DNA from: Collinsella sp. An307
GTDB taxonomy: Bacteria > Actinomycetota > Coriobacteriia > Coriobacteriales > Coriobacteriaceae
Length of the DNA: 64,000 nt
Assembly (NCBI RefSeq): GCF_002161805.1
Contig: NZ_NFIP01000001.1
Span: forward strand, 124,001 to 188,000
Direction of reading: 5' to 3'
This document shows, piece after piece, positions 1 to 9,030 of the stretch (position 1 is the first letter of the stretch; every line of letters begins with the position of its first letter). The notes below the pieces were generated by a model that worked only from the letters and a program-made list of their open reading frames with translations, ran no database searches and was not told the origin of the DNA. The position numbers and the translations under genes are program-made.

Positions 1-442
1 GCACTTCCAACCCGGCTACATGGTGCGCGTCTCGGGGACGGTGCGCGAGCTCGCACAGGAAGAGGTGGACGCCAAGGCGGCGGCGAACCCGCTGTTCAAC
101 GTGGCTGTCTATGATATCAACAAGTATCCGGAGACCGTCGTCTTCGTGCTCGACCGCTTCCACGGCGAGTACTATGACTACGACTTCAATATGGTTCATC
201 GCGACCATAAGATTTTGCGTGAGCGTTTCGCCTTCGGCGGTGACGCGTTTGAGGCGCCGGGCCTCTCTATCGATTCGGATCGCTGCATTGCCTGCGGCGC
301 CTGCACCCAGGCCTGCACGCATAAGGCCATCTTCCCCACGGCAGATGGCGCAGCGTATGAAATCCATGGTGAGCGCTGTGACGAGTGCGGCAACTGCCAC
401 CACGCATGCCCGGCAGGCGCGGTGCGCTCCAAGGGCTGTTGA
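1..442 (+). CDS. Pyridoxamine 5'-phosphate oxidase-like / 2x[4Fe-4S] ferredoxin fusion protein (5' truncated)
   Basis: The frame is open from base 2, so the true start lies before the window; about 146 codons are visible. The first ~85 residues resemble the end of a split-barrel FMN-binding (PNPOx-like) domain. The C-terminus carries two ferredoxin clusters: CIACGACTQAC and CDECGNCHHACP, both CX2CX2CX3C. Such fusions in anaerobes are thought to pass electrons between a flavin and iron-sulfur centres; the substrate is unknown. An internal ATG at base 20 is not likely the start because conserved-looking sequence (HFQPGY) precedes it. Cytosolic, no signal or membrane segment seen. Domain call is good, function is open. 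Confidence 0.75.
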   Translation, partial: HFQPGYMVRVSGTVRELAQEEVDAKAAANPLFNVAVYDINKYPETVVFVLDRFHGEYYDYDFNMVHRDHKILRERFAFGGDAFEAPGLSIDSDRCIACGACTQACTHKAIFPTADGAAYEIHGERCDECGNCHHACPAGAVRSKGC

Positions 443-512
443 CGCACACAGCGCCTCTGGGGAGCAACTGCGTGTAAGAGATGCTTTTGGTTGCCATCGG
501 ACCCAAGCGCAC

Positions 513-605
513 TTTGACTATGACGAGACGCGCGACCGCATCCGCAAGGACTCGTTCTTCTGGTATCGCAACGTTATCGCCTCAAACGGCGAGAACTTGG
601 GTTAG
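513..605 (+). pseudogene. 3' remnant of a GH1 6-phospho-beta-glucosidase gene
   Basis: The last ~30 codons before the TAG at 603-605 read FDYDETRDRIRKDSFFWYRN and then VIASNGENLG. This matches the extreme C-terminus of the intact GH1 enzyme at 57354-58832 ([19 protein letters not shown], about 14 of 19 residues identical). No GH1-like sequence is seen upstream of 513, where the reading frame runs into unrelated sequence and overlaps the preceding ferredoxin gene. I read it as the tail of a gene otherwise lost by deletion or rearrangement. It ends tail-to-tail with, and overlaps by 3 nt, the HAD gene on the other strand. Confidence 0.7.
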
Positions 606-1228
606 AGCACCGCTTGTAAGATGTCCTTGGGGGCGTCGAGGACAACATCTGGCTCCTCGATGCCCTCTGAGGACGTGCTGCCCCACGTGGCGTAGCCAAA
701 GGCCATGTGGGCGTTGCGCGCCGCCTCGTAGTCCGAGTGCGCGTCGCCGATGTAGATCGCCTCGGAGGGCTCAACACCCAAGCGCTCGAGGCACATGAGA
801 AGCGGGGTGGGGTCGGGCTTGTGGCGGTCGGTGTCCTCGGCAAGCACCGCCGTTTCCATATAGCGGTCGATGCCTTTGGAGACAACGTCGATCTCGTACT
901 GCGCGTGGGTCTTGGCAGAGACCACGGCCTGCGTGATACCGCGGGCGGAAAGCTCGGCAAATACCTCGTCAAAACCCTCGTAGAGGGTGGCGCCCTCCTC
1001 GTACTCGTTCACATAACGCGCCCAGCGCGCATAGGTGCCCTCGGGGTCCGCGACGCCGAGCGCCTCCATCACCTTCATGCCGGGCCACGGGGCAAACTTG
1101 AGCACCTGCTCAAAGGTCCACGCCTCGCCCGTCTCCTCCTCGATGATGCGCATGAGGGGGCACATGTTCATGTTGAGGGTGTTGAGGACGGTCCCGTCGA
1201 TGTCATAGATCACGGCACGGCAGGGCAT
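602..1228 (-). CDS. HAD-superfamily phosphatase (phosphoglycolate-phosphatase-like)
   Basis: A 208-residue protein of usual length for the HAD subclass with a helical cap. Motif I is YDIDGTVLN near residue 8 (both aspartates present), motif II is the VVSAKT serine stretch near 105, motif III the lysine in RHKPDP near 145, and motif IV GDAHSDYEAA near 170. The family hydrolyses small phosphate monoesters through a phospho-aspartate; substrate cannot be read from sequence. It starts at an ATG preceded by AAGGA on the minus strand and faces away from polA. Cytosolic. Family certain, substrate unknown. Confidence 0.85.
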   Translation of the reverse strand: MPCRAVIYDIDGTVLNTLNMNMCPLMRIIEEETGEAWTFEQVLKFAPWPGMKVMEALGVADPEGTYARWARYVNEYEEGATLYEGFDEVFAELSARGITQAVVSAKTHAQYEIDVVSKGIDRYMETAVLAEDTDRHKPDPTPLLMCLERLGVEPSEAIYIGDAHSDYEAARNAHMAFGYATWGSTSSEGIEEPDVVLDAPKDILQAVL

Positions 1229-1385
1229 GGCGGTCCTTTCTTGTAGCAGCCGGGCGGGATGCTTGCGTCATTATCACACGCAGGGGGCGCGGGCGCGCGA
1301 GCCGGCAGCGATATGGCGCAACGTTGTGGCGCGTGTCCGCGCGGGCGGGTAGACTGGTAGGCAGCCAACCGGAGAGGATGCCCCC

Positions 1386-4166
1386 ATGTCTGACACCACT
1401 GCGCCCAAGGACCGCCGTACGTTTGCTGTCATCGACGGCAACTCGCTTATGCACCGGGCGTTTCACGCCGTACCGCCCACCATGAACGCGCCGGACGGTC
1501 GGCCCACCAACGCCGTCTTTGGCTTTCTCAACATGTTCCTCAAGATGGTGGACGCGTTCCATCCAGACGGGGTCGCCGTTGCCTTTGACAAGGGCAAGCC
1601 GCGCGTGCGCATGGAGATGCTTCCGCAGTACAAGGCGCAGCGCCCGCCCATGGACCCAGACCTGCGCGTGCAGTTCCCCATGGTAAAGGAGCTGCTCTGC
1701 GGCCTTAAGGTGCCTATTCTTGAGGCCGAGGGCTGGGAGGGCGACGACATCCTGGGCACGCTCGCCCGCACCGGCGAGGCGGCCGGGTGCGACATGTACC
1801 TCATCACGGGCGACCGCGACATGTACCAGCTCTCTACCGAGCACGTGAAGATCGTGGGCACCAAGAAGGGCCTCTCCGACGTCCAGATCATGACGCCCGA
1901 GACGGTGGAGGACCTCTACCACGGCATCACGCCCGAGCTTGTGCCCGACTTTTACGGCCTTAAGGGCGACACGTCTGACAACATCCCGGGCGTGCCGGGC
2001 ATTGGCCCCAAGAAGGCGAGCGCCCTCATTGCGCAGTACGGCTCGCTCGACGAGGTCATTGCGCATGCGGACGAGGTCAAGGGCAAGATGGGCGAGAACC
2101 TGCGCGCCCACATCGACGATGCCCTGCTCTCGCGCAAGGTGGCGACCATTCAGACGAACGCGCCGGTGGAGGTCGACTTTGACGCGACGGCGTTTCCCGC
2201 CTACACCGCAGACGACGTTACCGCGTCTCTTGGGGCGCTCGGCATCATGGCCATGCAGAACCGCTTCTTGGCGCTGCTCGGCGAGGAGGGTGCGACGGCT
2301 TCCGGTCCCTCGGAGCTCACGCTGCCCGAGGCCCTGCGTGCCGATGTGGCAGACGCGGCTGCCCTCGAGGCAGCGCTCGCAGAGCTCGACCGGGCGATCG
2401 CCGCAGGCGAGTGGCTGGGCGTGACGCTCGACGACGACCGCGAGGAGGGCGCGCTCTTTGGTCTTACGCGCACGCTCTGGGTCGCCACGTCGCGTGCGCT
2501 CGTGGCGGTGGACGAGCCCGCGGACGGCCCGACGGCGATTGTTGCGACTGGCCCCGTCGTCGGTTTTGCCTTTGAGGGCGGTCTTGTGGCGAGCGTGCTT
2601 GCGCGCCTGCTGCGCGAGGGGCACGTTGCCTCGCCAGATGTGAAGGCGCTTTTGCACGAGCTCTCGCCCGTGGACTCTGCCGAGGCGGAGCTTCTCGACC
2701 CGCTTTCGCTCGACGCGTCGCGCCTCTTCGACACCGTGGTGGCGGCATATCTTCTCGACTCGGTGCGCTCGAGCTTTGACGACGCGTACCTCGCCGATAC
2801 CTACCTCGCGCTCTCGCTGCCCGTGGCGGCGGGGGAGGAGGGCGCCGACGACGATGCGCCCACGGTTGCCGCGCGCGCCGCAGTTGTTGCCCGCGCGTGC
2901 CAGGAGCCGCTTGCCGCCGCGCTCGACCGCGACGGTGCGCGTCCGCTCTTTGACCGGATCGAGATGCCGCTTGTGCCGGTGCTTTGCGCCATGGAGCGCA
3001 CGGGCATGTACGTTGATCCCGAGCGCCTCTCCGCTCTTGCCGAGGGCCTGGGGGCAGAGATCGACGACCTCGCCCGTCGCATCCGCACCCTCGCCGGTGA
3101 CGAGACCTTCAACATCGCGAGCCCCATGCAGCTCTCGCACATCCTCTTCGACGTGATGGGCCTGCCGACCCGCGGCCTCAAGAAGACCGCGCGCGGCTAC
3201 TACTCCACCAACGCCCGCGTGCTCGAGGAGCTCGCCCGCGACAACGAGTTTGTCCAGCTCGTCCTCGAGTACCGCGAGAAGACCAAGATCAAGAGCACCT
3301 ACCTCGATACGCTGGGCGCGCTGCGCCGCGCGGACGGCCGCGTGCACACCACCTACAACCAGACCATCACGGCGACGGGTCGCCTCTCCTCGTCCAACCC
3401 CAATCTGCAGAACATTCCCACGCGCTCTGCGCTCGGCCACACGGTCAAGACCGCCTTCACGGTCGCGCCGGGTAGCGTCTTTGTGGCGGTCGACTACAGC
3501 CAGATCGAGCTGAGGCTCCTCGCGCACCTCTCGGGTGACGCGCACCTTATCGCCGCGTTCAACGAGGGCGAGGACTTCCATGCCGAGACCGCCGCTCGCG
3601 TCTTTGACGTGCCGGTGGAGGAGGTCACGCCCGCGCTCCGCAGCCGCGCGAAGGCGGTTAACTTTGGCATCGTGTACGGTCAGCAGGCATACGGCCTCTC
3701 GCAGTCGCTCGATATCCCGCAGGCCGAGGCGCGCGAGATGATCGACCGCTACTTTGAGGCGTATCCGGGCGTGCGGACGTTTCTCGACCGCACGGTGGCG
3801 GACGCCAAGCAGACGGGCTATGCCGAGACGCTCTTTGGGCGCCGCCGCCCCATTCCCGAGCTCAAGATGCGCGTGCCCTCGCAGCGTGCCTTTGGCGAGC
3901 GCACCGCCATGAACCACCCCATGCAGGGCACCGCGGCGGACATCATCAAGATCGCCATGGTGCGCGTGGCGCACCGTCTGGAGGACGAGGGCTTTGCCGC
4001 GCGCATGATCTTGCAGGTGCACGACGAGCTCGACTTTGAGTGCCCCAAGGACGAGGTCGAGCGCCTCATCGCGATGGTGCGCGCCGAGATGGAGGGTGTG
4101 GTCACGCTCGCCGTGCCGCTTGTGGCAGATGCCTCGGTGGGCACCACCTGGGCAGACGCGAAGTGA
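1386..4166 (+). CDS. polA: DNA polymerase I
   Basis: 926 residues, normal for family A polymerases. Residues 1-300 are the 5'-3' flap exonuclease (VIDGNSLMHRAFHA, EGWEGDDILGTLA, LITGDRD, GLKGDTSDNIPGVPGIG with a helix-hairpin-helix). The middle (about 330-560) occupies the place of the 3'-5' exonuclease but lacks a clear DxE site, so proofreading is probably absent, as in many Gram-positive enzymes. The polymerase part has motif A DYSQIELRLLAHLSGD, motif B RSRAKAVNFGIVYGQ and motif C LQVHDELDFE. Roles are Okazaki fragment maturation and repair synthesis. Its stop overlaps the GTG start of the next gene. Confidence 0.98.
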   Translation: MSDTTAPKDRRTFAVIDGNSLMHRAFHAVPPTMNAPDGRPTNAVFGFLNMFLKMVDAFHPDGVAVAFDKGKPRVRMEMLPQYKAQRPPMDPDLRVQFPMVKELLCGLKVPILEAEGWEGDDILGTLARTGEAAGCDMYLITGDRDMYQLSTEHVKIVGTKKGLSDVQIMTPETVEDLYHGITPELVPDFYGLKGDTSDNIPGVPGIGPKKASALIAQYGSLDEVIAHADEVKGKMGENLRAHIDDALLSRKVATIQTNAPVEVDFDATAFPAYTADDVTASLGALGIMAMQNRFLALLGEEGATASGPSELTLPEALRADVADAAALEAALAELDRAIAAGEWLGVTLDDDREEGALFGLTRTLWVATSRALVAVDEPADGPTAIVATGPVVGFAFEGGLVASVLARLLREGHVASPDVKALLHELSPVDSAEAELLDPLSLDASRLFDTVVAAYLLDSVRSSFDDAYLADTYLALSLPVAAGEEGADDDAPTVAARAAVVARACQEPLAAALDRDGARPLFDRIEMPLVPVLCAMERTGMYVDPERLSALAEGLGAEIDDLARRIRTLAGDETFNIASPMQLSHILFDVMGLPTRGLKKTARGYYSTNARVLEELARDNEFVQLVLEYREKTKIKSTYLDTLGALRRADGRVHTTYNQTITATGRLSSSNPNLQNIPTRSALGHTVKTAFTVAPGSVFVAVDYSQIELRLLAHLSGDAHLIAAFNEGEDFHAETAARVFDVPVEEVTPALRSRAKAVNFGIVYGQQAYGLSQSLDIPQAEAREMIDRYFEAYPGVRTFLDRTVADAKQTGYAETLFGRRRPIPELKMRVPSQRAFGERTAMNHPMQGTAADIIKIAMVRVAHRLEDEGFAARMILQVHDELDFECPKDEVERLIAMVRAEMEGVVTLAVPLVADASVGTTWADAK

Positions 4167-5506
4167 CACGTCGCATGCGTACCGGCCTGCCGGCGGGAAC
4201 GTTTCTATTGGTAGCAACCCGCTTTCTTGTCTACCTTGGCGTGCAGGCGGCCTACTTCATAGGCATCATCGGGACGCTCACCTACGAGGTGGGCGCCTCC
4301 ACCTGGGCGCTTGCCGGGGCGGTGGGCTTTTTCAACCTGTTCATCATCTTTGGCAACGCCGCCGGCGGGACGCTTCTCGACGTGCGCGGCCCCCGGCTGT
4401 ATGCCGCGGTGACGCTTGCCGTGGCGGTGGCAACGAGCGTGCTCTTTCAACTTACCGCCCCCTGCGTGGCAAACGTGCTTGCCATGAGCTGCGCCTTTGG
4501 GTTTGCGACGGGGCTCGGCTTTGCCTTCCTCTCGGCGTATCCTGCCTATCTGACCGACGACGCCGACGAGCTCAAGCGCGTGAACGCCCTGCTCGCGGTG
4601 GTGTCCAACGTCGCAGTGGTGGTGGGGCCCGCCGTGGGCGGCATCATCGCCACGGTGTTGCCTGCCCAGCGCGTCTTTTTGGCCACGGCGGTGTTCTCCG
4701 CCGCCGCGGCGCTGCCCGCCTACCTGCTTGTGGAGCGGGTTTTGCGCGTCCGCGCGGCCAGGGTGCGTTCGCGCGCGCTCGACGCGCCCGTACCCGCGCC
4801 TGCCACTGTCTCGCCTGATGCATCCGATGCCGCCGCGTCTGGCGTCGCCGCACCCGCACCTGCGCCTGACGCTCCCGCTGCAACGTTTGCGGATTCGGTG
4901 CGAACGGTCTTTACCGTGCCCTCGCTCGCTTTGCTCTTTGGCGTGGGCGTGCTCGCCTACACCGGCTACGGCGCCTTCGACCCGCTTGAGTCGCTCTTCT
5001 ACCGCGATGTCCTGCATGTGGGCATTTCCTGGATGGGCTGGCTCTCGAGCGCGGCGGGGGCGGGGAGCGTCATCGGGTCGCTTCTGGCAATCCGCGTGCC
5101 GCGCGCCCACGTGAACGTGCTCACCCTCATCCTCCTCATCGCCTTGCAGGGCGTAGGCTGCCTGCTCTACGTGGGCACGCCGTACGTGGTGTGCGCACTT
5201 GCGGGGCAGATGGTGCTCGGCTGCGCCTTTGGCATGGTGACGCCGCTCCAGAACACGCTCGTGCAGATGCATGCACCCATCGAGGTCCTCGGTCGCGTGA
5301 ACTCGGTCATGAACGCCGGGTTCAACGGGGCGGGCGCGCTGCCGCTCTTTGCTGCACCGGCGCTCGCCGCCATCTTTGGCGTGCAGGGTGTGCTCGTGGG
5401 GGCGAGTCTGGTGGTGCTCGCCGTTCCGCTCGTCTACCTCGCTGTTCGCCGTCGCACGGTGGCGCGCATCGTGGCGGAGGAGCGCCGGCGCGGACAGGAG
5501 GGATAG
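4163..5506 (+). CDS. MFS transporter, 12 predicted membrane segments
   Basis: 447 residues if it starts at the GTG overlapping the polA stop (GTGA); an ATG at 4175 is the alternative start. Neither has a strong ribosome site, so translational coupling with polA is likely. The sequence shows regularly spaced hydrophobic helices, a central Ala/Pro-rich loop (about residues 200-245), and MFS-like loops (GGTLLDVRGPRLYA in the 2-3 loop; NSVMNAGFNGAGALP near 380). It resembles drug or metabolite exporters of the MFS_1 group; substrate unknown. Inner-membrane protein. The co-transcription with polA is probably only positional. Confidence 0.85.
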   Translation: MTRRMRTGLPAGTFLLVATRFLVYLGVQAAYFIGIIGTLTYEVGASTWALAGAVGFFNLFIIFGNAAGGTLLDVRGPRLYAAVTLAVAVATSVLFQLTAPCVANVLAMSCAFGFATGLGFAFLSAYPAYLTDDADELKRVNALLAVVSNVAVVVGPAVGGIIATVLPAQRVFLATAVFSAAAALPAYLLVERVLRVRAARVRSRALDAPVPAPATVSPDASDAAASGVAAPAPAPDAPAATFADSVRTVFTVPSLALLFGVGVLAYTGYGAFDPLESLFYRDVLHVGISWMGWLSSAAGAGSVIGSLLAIRVPRAHVNVLTLILLIALQGVGCLLYVGTPYVVCALAGQMVLGCAFGMVTPLQNTLVQMHAPIEVLGRVNSVMNAGFNGAGALPLFAAPALAAIFGVQGVLVGASLVVLAVPLVYLAVRRRTVARIVAEERRRGQEG

Positions 5507-5550
5507 CTTCGAAACGACCCTTGGGACCTTCCCACTCCCAGTTTTCATCT

Positions 5551-5667
5551 ATTCAATAATCTGAGAGCGTGCGAGCAGATAGGCCACACACGAGCGACCG
5601 TCCTACCTCGGGTTTCCTCTTTTCACATTCATGGGATACTCGGTGACGCTTAGAGACATTATTGAAT
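5551..5667. repeat. 10-bp perfect inverted repeat, arms 97 nt apart
   Basis: ATTCAATAAT at 5551-5560 and its exact reverse complement ATTATTGAAT at 5658-5667 bracket the AT-richer leader of the acetyltransferase gene. Could be a regulator binding pair or a fold-back leader; nothing else identifies it. Confidence 0.4.
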
Positions 5668-5708
5668 TCCCGCATTTTTGCGAAAGGAAACGTGAAAGGA
5701 TACATCCT

Positions 5709-6176
5709 ATGGCTCAGATCTCCCCGTCTTCAAGTACGAGTATCGTGGCGATTGGACCTGCGGACAGCTTGTGGGACGCGGCGCTCGCGTTCGTGGACGT
5801 CTGCCCGTGGCGCGGTGCCCGCTCGCTTGCCCGCAAGATGCGCGAGGGCTACTTCACCGGGTGGCAGCGTGTGATCTTGGCGACGGTCGATGGGGAGCCG
5901 GCGGGCTTTTGCACGCTCGCCGCGGAGGACGGCCTTGTGGACGACGACCGCACGCCCTTCATCGGCTACGTGTGCGTAGACGAGCGCCTCCGCGGCCGTC
6001 GCCTCTCCGAGCGCATGATCCGCGTGGCGGAGGACCTCGCCCACACGGCGGGTTTCACCCGCATGTACATCCGCTCGGGCGAGGAGGGGCTTTACGAGAA
6101 GTTTGGCTACGAGCCCTGCGGAGTCGGCCGCGACCGCCACGGCGAGGTCGAGACGGTGTTCTCACGCGAGCTCTGA
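5709..6176 (+). CDS. GNAT-family N-acetyltransferase
   Basis: 155 residues from the ATG at 5709, chosen because AAAGGA sits 8 nt upstream; a longer in-frame start at 5631 lacks a ribosome site. The acetyl-CoA binding motif A is seen as GYVCVDERLRGRRLSERMI (about 87-105), preceded by the beta strand VDGEPAGFCTLA and followed by YEKFGYEPCG near the C-terminus, the usual GNAT order. The enzyme moves an acetyl group from acetyl-CoA to an amine of unknown identity. Stands alone in its own transcription unit. Confidence 0.85.
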   Translation: MAQISPSSSTSIVAIGPADSLWDAALAFVDVCPWRGARSLARKMREGYFTGWQRVILATVDGEPAGFCTLAAEDGLVDDDRTPFIGYVCVDERLRGRRLSERMIRVAEDLAHTAGFTRMYIRSGEEGLYEKFGYEPCGVGRDRHGEVETVFSREL

Positions 6177-6249
6177 TTCCCACATTGCCTCAGGGCCACC
6201 CGTGCATGTGCCTGCGCAACGAAAGGGTGCAAAGCGTCAGTGCGTTGTA

Positions 6250-6573
6250 TCAGCGGATGAGCTCCTCGATGTTGCGCGCTCGGCATAGCAGGCGTCTGAC
6301 CTCCATGGTGTTACCGTCCACAACGTAGAACACCCGGTAATTCCCGACCCCAAAATAGTAATAGGGGAGAGGGCGCTTTCGAGTGGTGTGATACGTTGCC
6401 GCCATGGTTGGGTTTTGGAGGTGTGCCAAGATGCCCTTCTCCACGTCGTCTGCCAGGCGTTTGGCAGCGGAGGGATTGTGAAGGTCATGAGCAATATGGG
6501 CGGCTGCTGCGCTTAAGTCTTCCCAAAAAAGCGGCAGGTAGCTCAGCTTATAACGCGGTGGCTTCTGAGTCAT
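6250..6573 (-). CDS. ParE/RelE-family toxin of a type II toxin-antitoxin pair
   Basis: 107 residues. The RelE/ParE fold signature is present: YLPLFWEDLSAAAAHIAHDL, AAKRLADDVEKGI and a C-terminal beta part with YYYFGVGNYRVFYVVDG and VRRLLCRARN. Members cleave ribosome-bound mRNA or poison gyrase; which applies here cannot be told. It is the second gene of a two-gene operon and overlaps the antitoxin by 26 bp, the common order antitoxin then toxin. The product is intact in length, so the pair is probably functional. Confidence 0.85.
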   Translation of the reverse strand: MTQKPPRYKLSYLPLFWEDLSAAAAHIAHDLHNPSAAKRLADDVEKGILAHLQNPTMAATYHTTRKRPLPYYYFGVGNYRVFYVVDGNTMEVRRLLCRARNIEELIR

Positions 6574-6823
6574 GGCCGAGCATCTCCCTTACCGAACCGA
6601 AGACCTCATCATGCGTGTAGCGCAGGCTCATGCTTCTGGCCTGTCGGTCGGCGGCGTCAAGGGCGTTTTCCACGGTCTCACTCGCTCGTTGATATTGCTC
6701 GAAACTCATGACAACCATCGAGCCTCGTCCGTTTTTCGTCAAAAAGACAGGGCCATTCTCCGCGACGTCGCGCTCGATGTCGGTGTAGTTGTTTCTAAGG
6801 TCGGAAACAGGTCTGATGTTCAT
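6548..6823 (-). CDS. Phd/YefM-family antitoxin
   Basis: 91 residues beginning MNIRPVSDLRNNYTDIERDV, with VFLTKNGRGSMVVMSFEQYQ, the typical Phd/YefM N-terminal fold that both binds operator DNA and is followed by a flexible toxin-neutralising tail. AGAGGTG precedes the ATG. Upstream (6842-6864) is an AT-rich stretch with repeated TGATA on the coding strand, a reasonable site for autorepression. Forms an operon with the ParE/RelE toxin downstream. Confidence 0.88.
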   Translation of the reverse strand: MNIRPVSDLRNNYTDIERDVAENGPVFLTKNGRGSMVVMSFEQYQRASETVENALDAADRQARSMSLRYTHDEVFGSVREMLGHDSEATAL

Positions 6824-6979
6824 GACATCACCTCTTCTCTCAGAATACTATCAATATTATCAGATGCTTTTACGCCGAGCGTGGCGGTCGTGGCGAGCGG
6901 GTCGCGTCTTAGGATTTCCTTCATGTTCGCACGTCGCGCCCGCGCTATGCTGCTGCGTATAGGATGAGGAGGGAATGGC

Positions 6980-7702
6980 GTGAGCGAGAGAATACTGGTC
7001 GTGGACGACGAGCGCGAGATTTGCGACCTCGTCCGCGTCTATCTGGAAAACGAGGGCTATACGGTCGAGACGTTTCGTGACGGCGCCGCCGCGCTCGCGC
7101 GCATCGAGGATGTCCAGGCGCCCGCCTTCGACCTCGCTCTGCTCGACGTGATGCTTCCCGGTACGGATGGCTTCACCCTGTGCCGCAAAATCCGCGAGCG
7201 CCACACCTACCCCGTCATCATGCTCACCGCCAAAGGGGAGGAGGTCGACCGTATCACCGGGCTCACCCTGGGGGCAGACGACTACGTGGTGAAGCCCTTC
7301 TTGCCGCTCGAGCTCGTTGCGCGCGTGAAGGCGCAGCTTCGGCGCTACAAGACCTACTCGGCGGGCGAGGGCGGCTCTGCGGGTGGGCGCGATGCGGGCG
7401 AGGTGCTTACCTACGCGGGCCTTGTGCTCGACGTGCGGGCGCACCGCTGCACGCTAAACGAGCGCGAGCTCTCCCTCACGCCAACGGAGTTCTCTATCCT
7501 GCGCATCTTGCTGGAGGCCAGGGGTGCCGTGGTCTCGGCGCGCGACCTTTACTGCAAAATCTTTGGCGATGCGTACTACGAGAACGGTTCCGGCTCTATC
7601 ACGGTGCACATCCGCCATCTGCGTGAGAAGTTGGGCGACTCGTTTGACGACCCAAAGTACATTAAGACTGTCTGGGGGTGCGGATACAAGATTGAACGCT
7701 AA
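6980..7702 (+). CDS. OmpR/VanR-type response regulator
   Basis: 240 residues. Receiver domain 1-120: acidic pocket VVDDERE, phospho-acceptor Asp in LALLDVMLPG (about residue 56), conserved Thr/Ala in IMLTAKGE and Lys in YVVKPFLPLE. Winged-helix DNA-binding domain about 140-240 (LTPTEFSILRILLEARG, SITVHIRHLREKLGD, YIKTVWGCGYKIE). Starts at GTG 6980 with GAGGAGGGA upstream; the nearby ATG at 6975 is out of frame. The stop overlaps the kinase start, so the two are co-translated. Close in type to VanR-like regulators of Gram-positives, which often control cell-wall functions. Confidence 0.95.
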   Translation: MSERILVVDDEREICDLVRVYLENEGYTVETFRDGAAALARIEDVQAPAFDLALLDVMLPGTDGFTLCRKIRERHTYPVIMLTAKGEEVDRITGLTLGADDYVVKPFLPLELVARVKAQLRRYKTYSAGEGGSAGGRDAGEVLTYAGLVLDVRAHRCTLNERELSLTPTEFSILRILLEARGAVVSARDLYCKIFGDAYYENGSGSITVHIRHLREKLGDSFDDPKYIKTVWGCGYKIER

Positions 7703-8969
7703 GAGACGCTCCGGCACCCCGGTGCCGCCCAATACCCCCTCCGTCGACCGCCCGGCGCCGCCTCTCATCGCCGCGGCGGACGAGACTCGTCGCGAGCGCC
7801 TGCGGCTCGCTGCTGTCGTCATCGCGGGGGCTGCTGTGGGCATCATGCTCTACATCCTTCTCTTTCGTTTTGTTGATGACGGCCTAAACGGCGTCTTCGT
7901 CGACTGGTTCTTCTCGACCTTTGTCTCCACGTGGGAGGTCGACTATCAAACCAATACCACATACAACCTCGTCTTCAACCCCACGGGCGCCAAGGAGTTC
8001 TTTCTCAAGCTCGGCCTTGCATTCGTGCTGATCCTTGTGGTCGTGTCCGCGATTGCAGCGCATCTCTACGCCCGCCGGTGCTCGCGCGAGACAGCCGAGC
8101 GCGCGGCGGAGCTGCTTGCGTTTTTCATGCGCCACGACGCGGAGGCGAGCGAGGTCTTTCCCGACGGTTTTGGCGCGCTCGCGCTCACGGCGACCGAGGT
8201 CAAAAGCACGGCAGAGGCGCACGAACGGGCGCTGCGCGACGAGGCGCAGCGCAGAAGCGACCTCATCACCTACCTCGCGCACGACCTCAAGACGCCGCTC
8301 ACCTCGGTTATCGGCTACCTCTCGCTTTTGGACGAGATTCCCGAGATGCCGCGCGAGCAGCGCTGCCGCTACGTGGGCATCACGCTCGACAAGGCGAAGC
8401 GCTTGGAGCGCCTCATCAACGAGTTCTTTGACATCACGCGCTACAACCTCTCACACATCGAGCTCGAGACGGAGAGCGTCGACTTGTCGTATCTGCTCGT
8501 GCAGATGGCAGACGAGTTCTATCCGCTGCTCGCGGAGCACGGTAACACCGTTTCGCTCACGGTCGAGGGCGCGCCGGCGAGCGTGGAGGCGCCGGGCGCG
8601 GAGCTCTGGATCACGGCGGACCCTGGCAGACTCGCGCGCGTGTTCAACAACATCCTCAAGAACGCCATCGCCTACAGCCACGAGGGGACCGAGATCGCCG
8701 TTGCGGCGGAGCGCTTTGAGCGTGCCGACGCGCCGGGGGAGCCGTGGGCGCGCGTCACGGTGAGCGACGAGGGGGCCACCATCCCGCCGCACAAGCTCGA
8801 GGCCATCTTTGACAAGTTCTTCCGTCTGGATGAGGCGCGCGCCACCTCCACCGGCGGCGCCGGGCTCGGTCTTGCTATCGCGCGTGAGATCGTGGAGCTC
8901 CACGGCGGGACCATCACCGCGGCGAGCGAGGCGGGGCGCACGACCTTTACCGTCGAGCTGCCTGCGTGA
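7692..8969 (+). CDS. VanS-type sensor histidine kinase
   Basis: 425 residues from a TTG at 7692 that overlaps the regulator's stop codon; GGGGTG lies upstream and the first codons give NAKRRSGTPV. Two membrane segments (LAAVVIAGAAVGIMLYILLF, about 40-60; LGLAFVLILVVVSAIAAHLY, about 100-120) flank a short ~40-residue external loop. Cytoplasmic part: H-box HDLKTPLTSVIGYLSLL, N-box NNILKNAIAYS, then GLGLAIAREIVELHGG. The D/F region reads VSDEGATIPPHKLEAIFDKFF. Small sensor loop argues for an envelope or intramembrane signal. Phosphorylates the regulator encoded just upstream. Confidence 0.93.
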   Translation: MNAKRRSGTPVPPNTPSVDRPAPPLIAAADETRRERLRLAAVVIAGAAVGIMLYILLFRFVDDGLNGVFVDWFFSTFVSTWEVDYQTNTTYNLVFNPTGAKEFFLKLGLAFVLILVVVSAIAAHLYARRCSRETAERAAELLAFFMRHDAEASEVFPDGFGALALTATEVKSTAEAHERALRDEAQRRSDLITYLAHDLKTPLTSVIGYLSLLDEIPEMPREQRCRYVGITLDKAKRLERLINEFFDITRYNLSHIELETESVDLSYLLVQMADEFYPLLAEHGNTVSLTVEGAPASVEAPGAELWITADPGRLARVFNNILKNAIAYSHEGTEIAVAAERFERADAPGEPWARVTVSDEGATIPPHKLEAIFDKFFRLDEARATSTGGAGLGLAIAREIVELHGGTITAASEAGRTTFTVELPA

Positions 8970-9030
8970 GGTGGCGCGTGCTGCCGGTAGTTTCGCCTGA
9001 TGCGCGCGGTTTTGCGCGGAGAAGTCCCCT

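Noticed and set aside
1203..4217. A 1004-codon open frame antisense to polA
   Set aside because: It is a shadow of the GC-rich polA codon pattern, with Arg/His/Gly-rich sequence and no family likeness.
5631..5708. N-terminal extension of the GNAT protein from ATG 5631
   Set aside because: No ribosome site at 5631, whereas ATG 5709 has AAAGGA at good spacing and begins the conserved fold.
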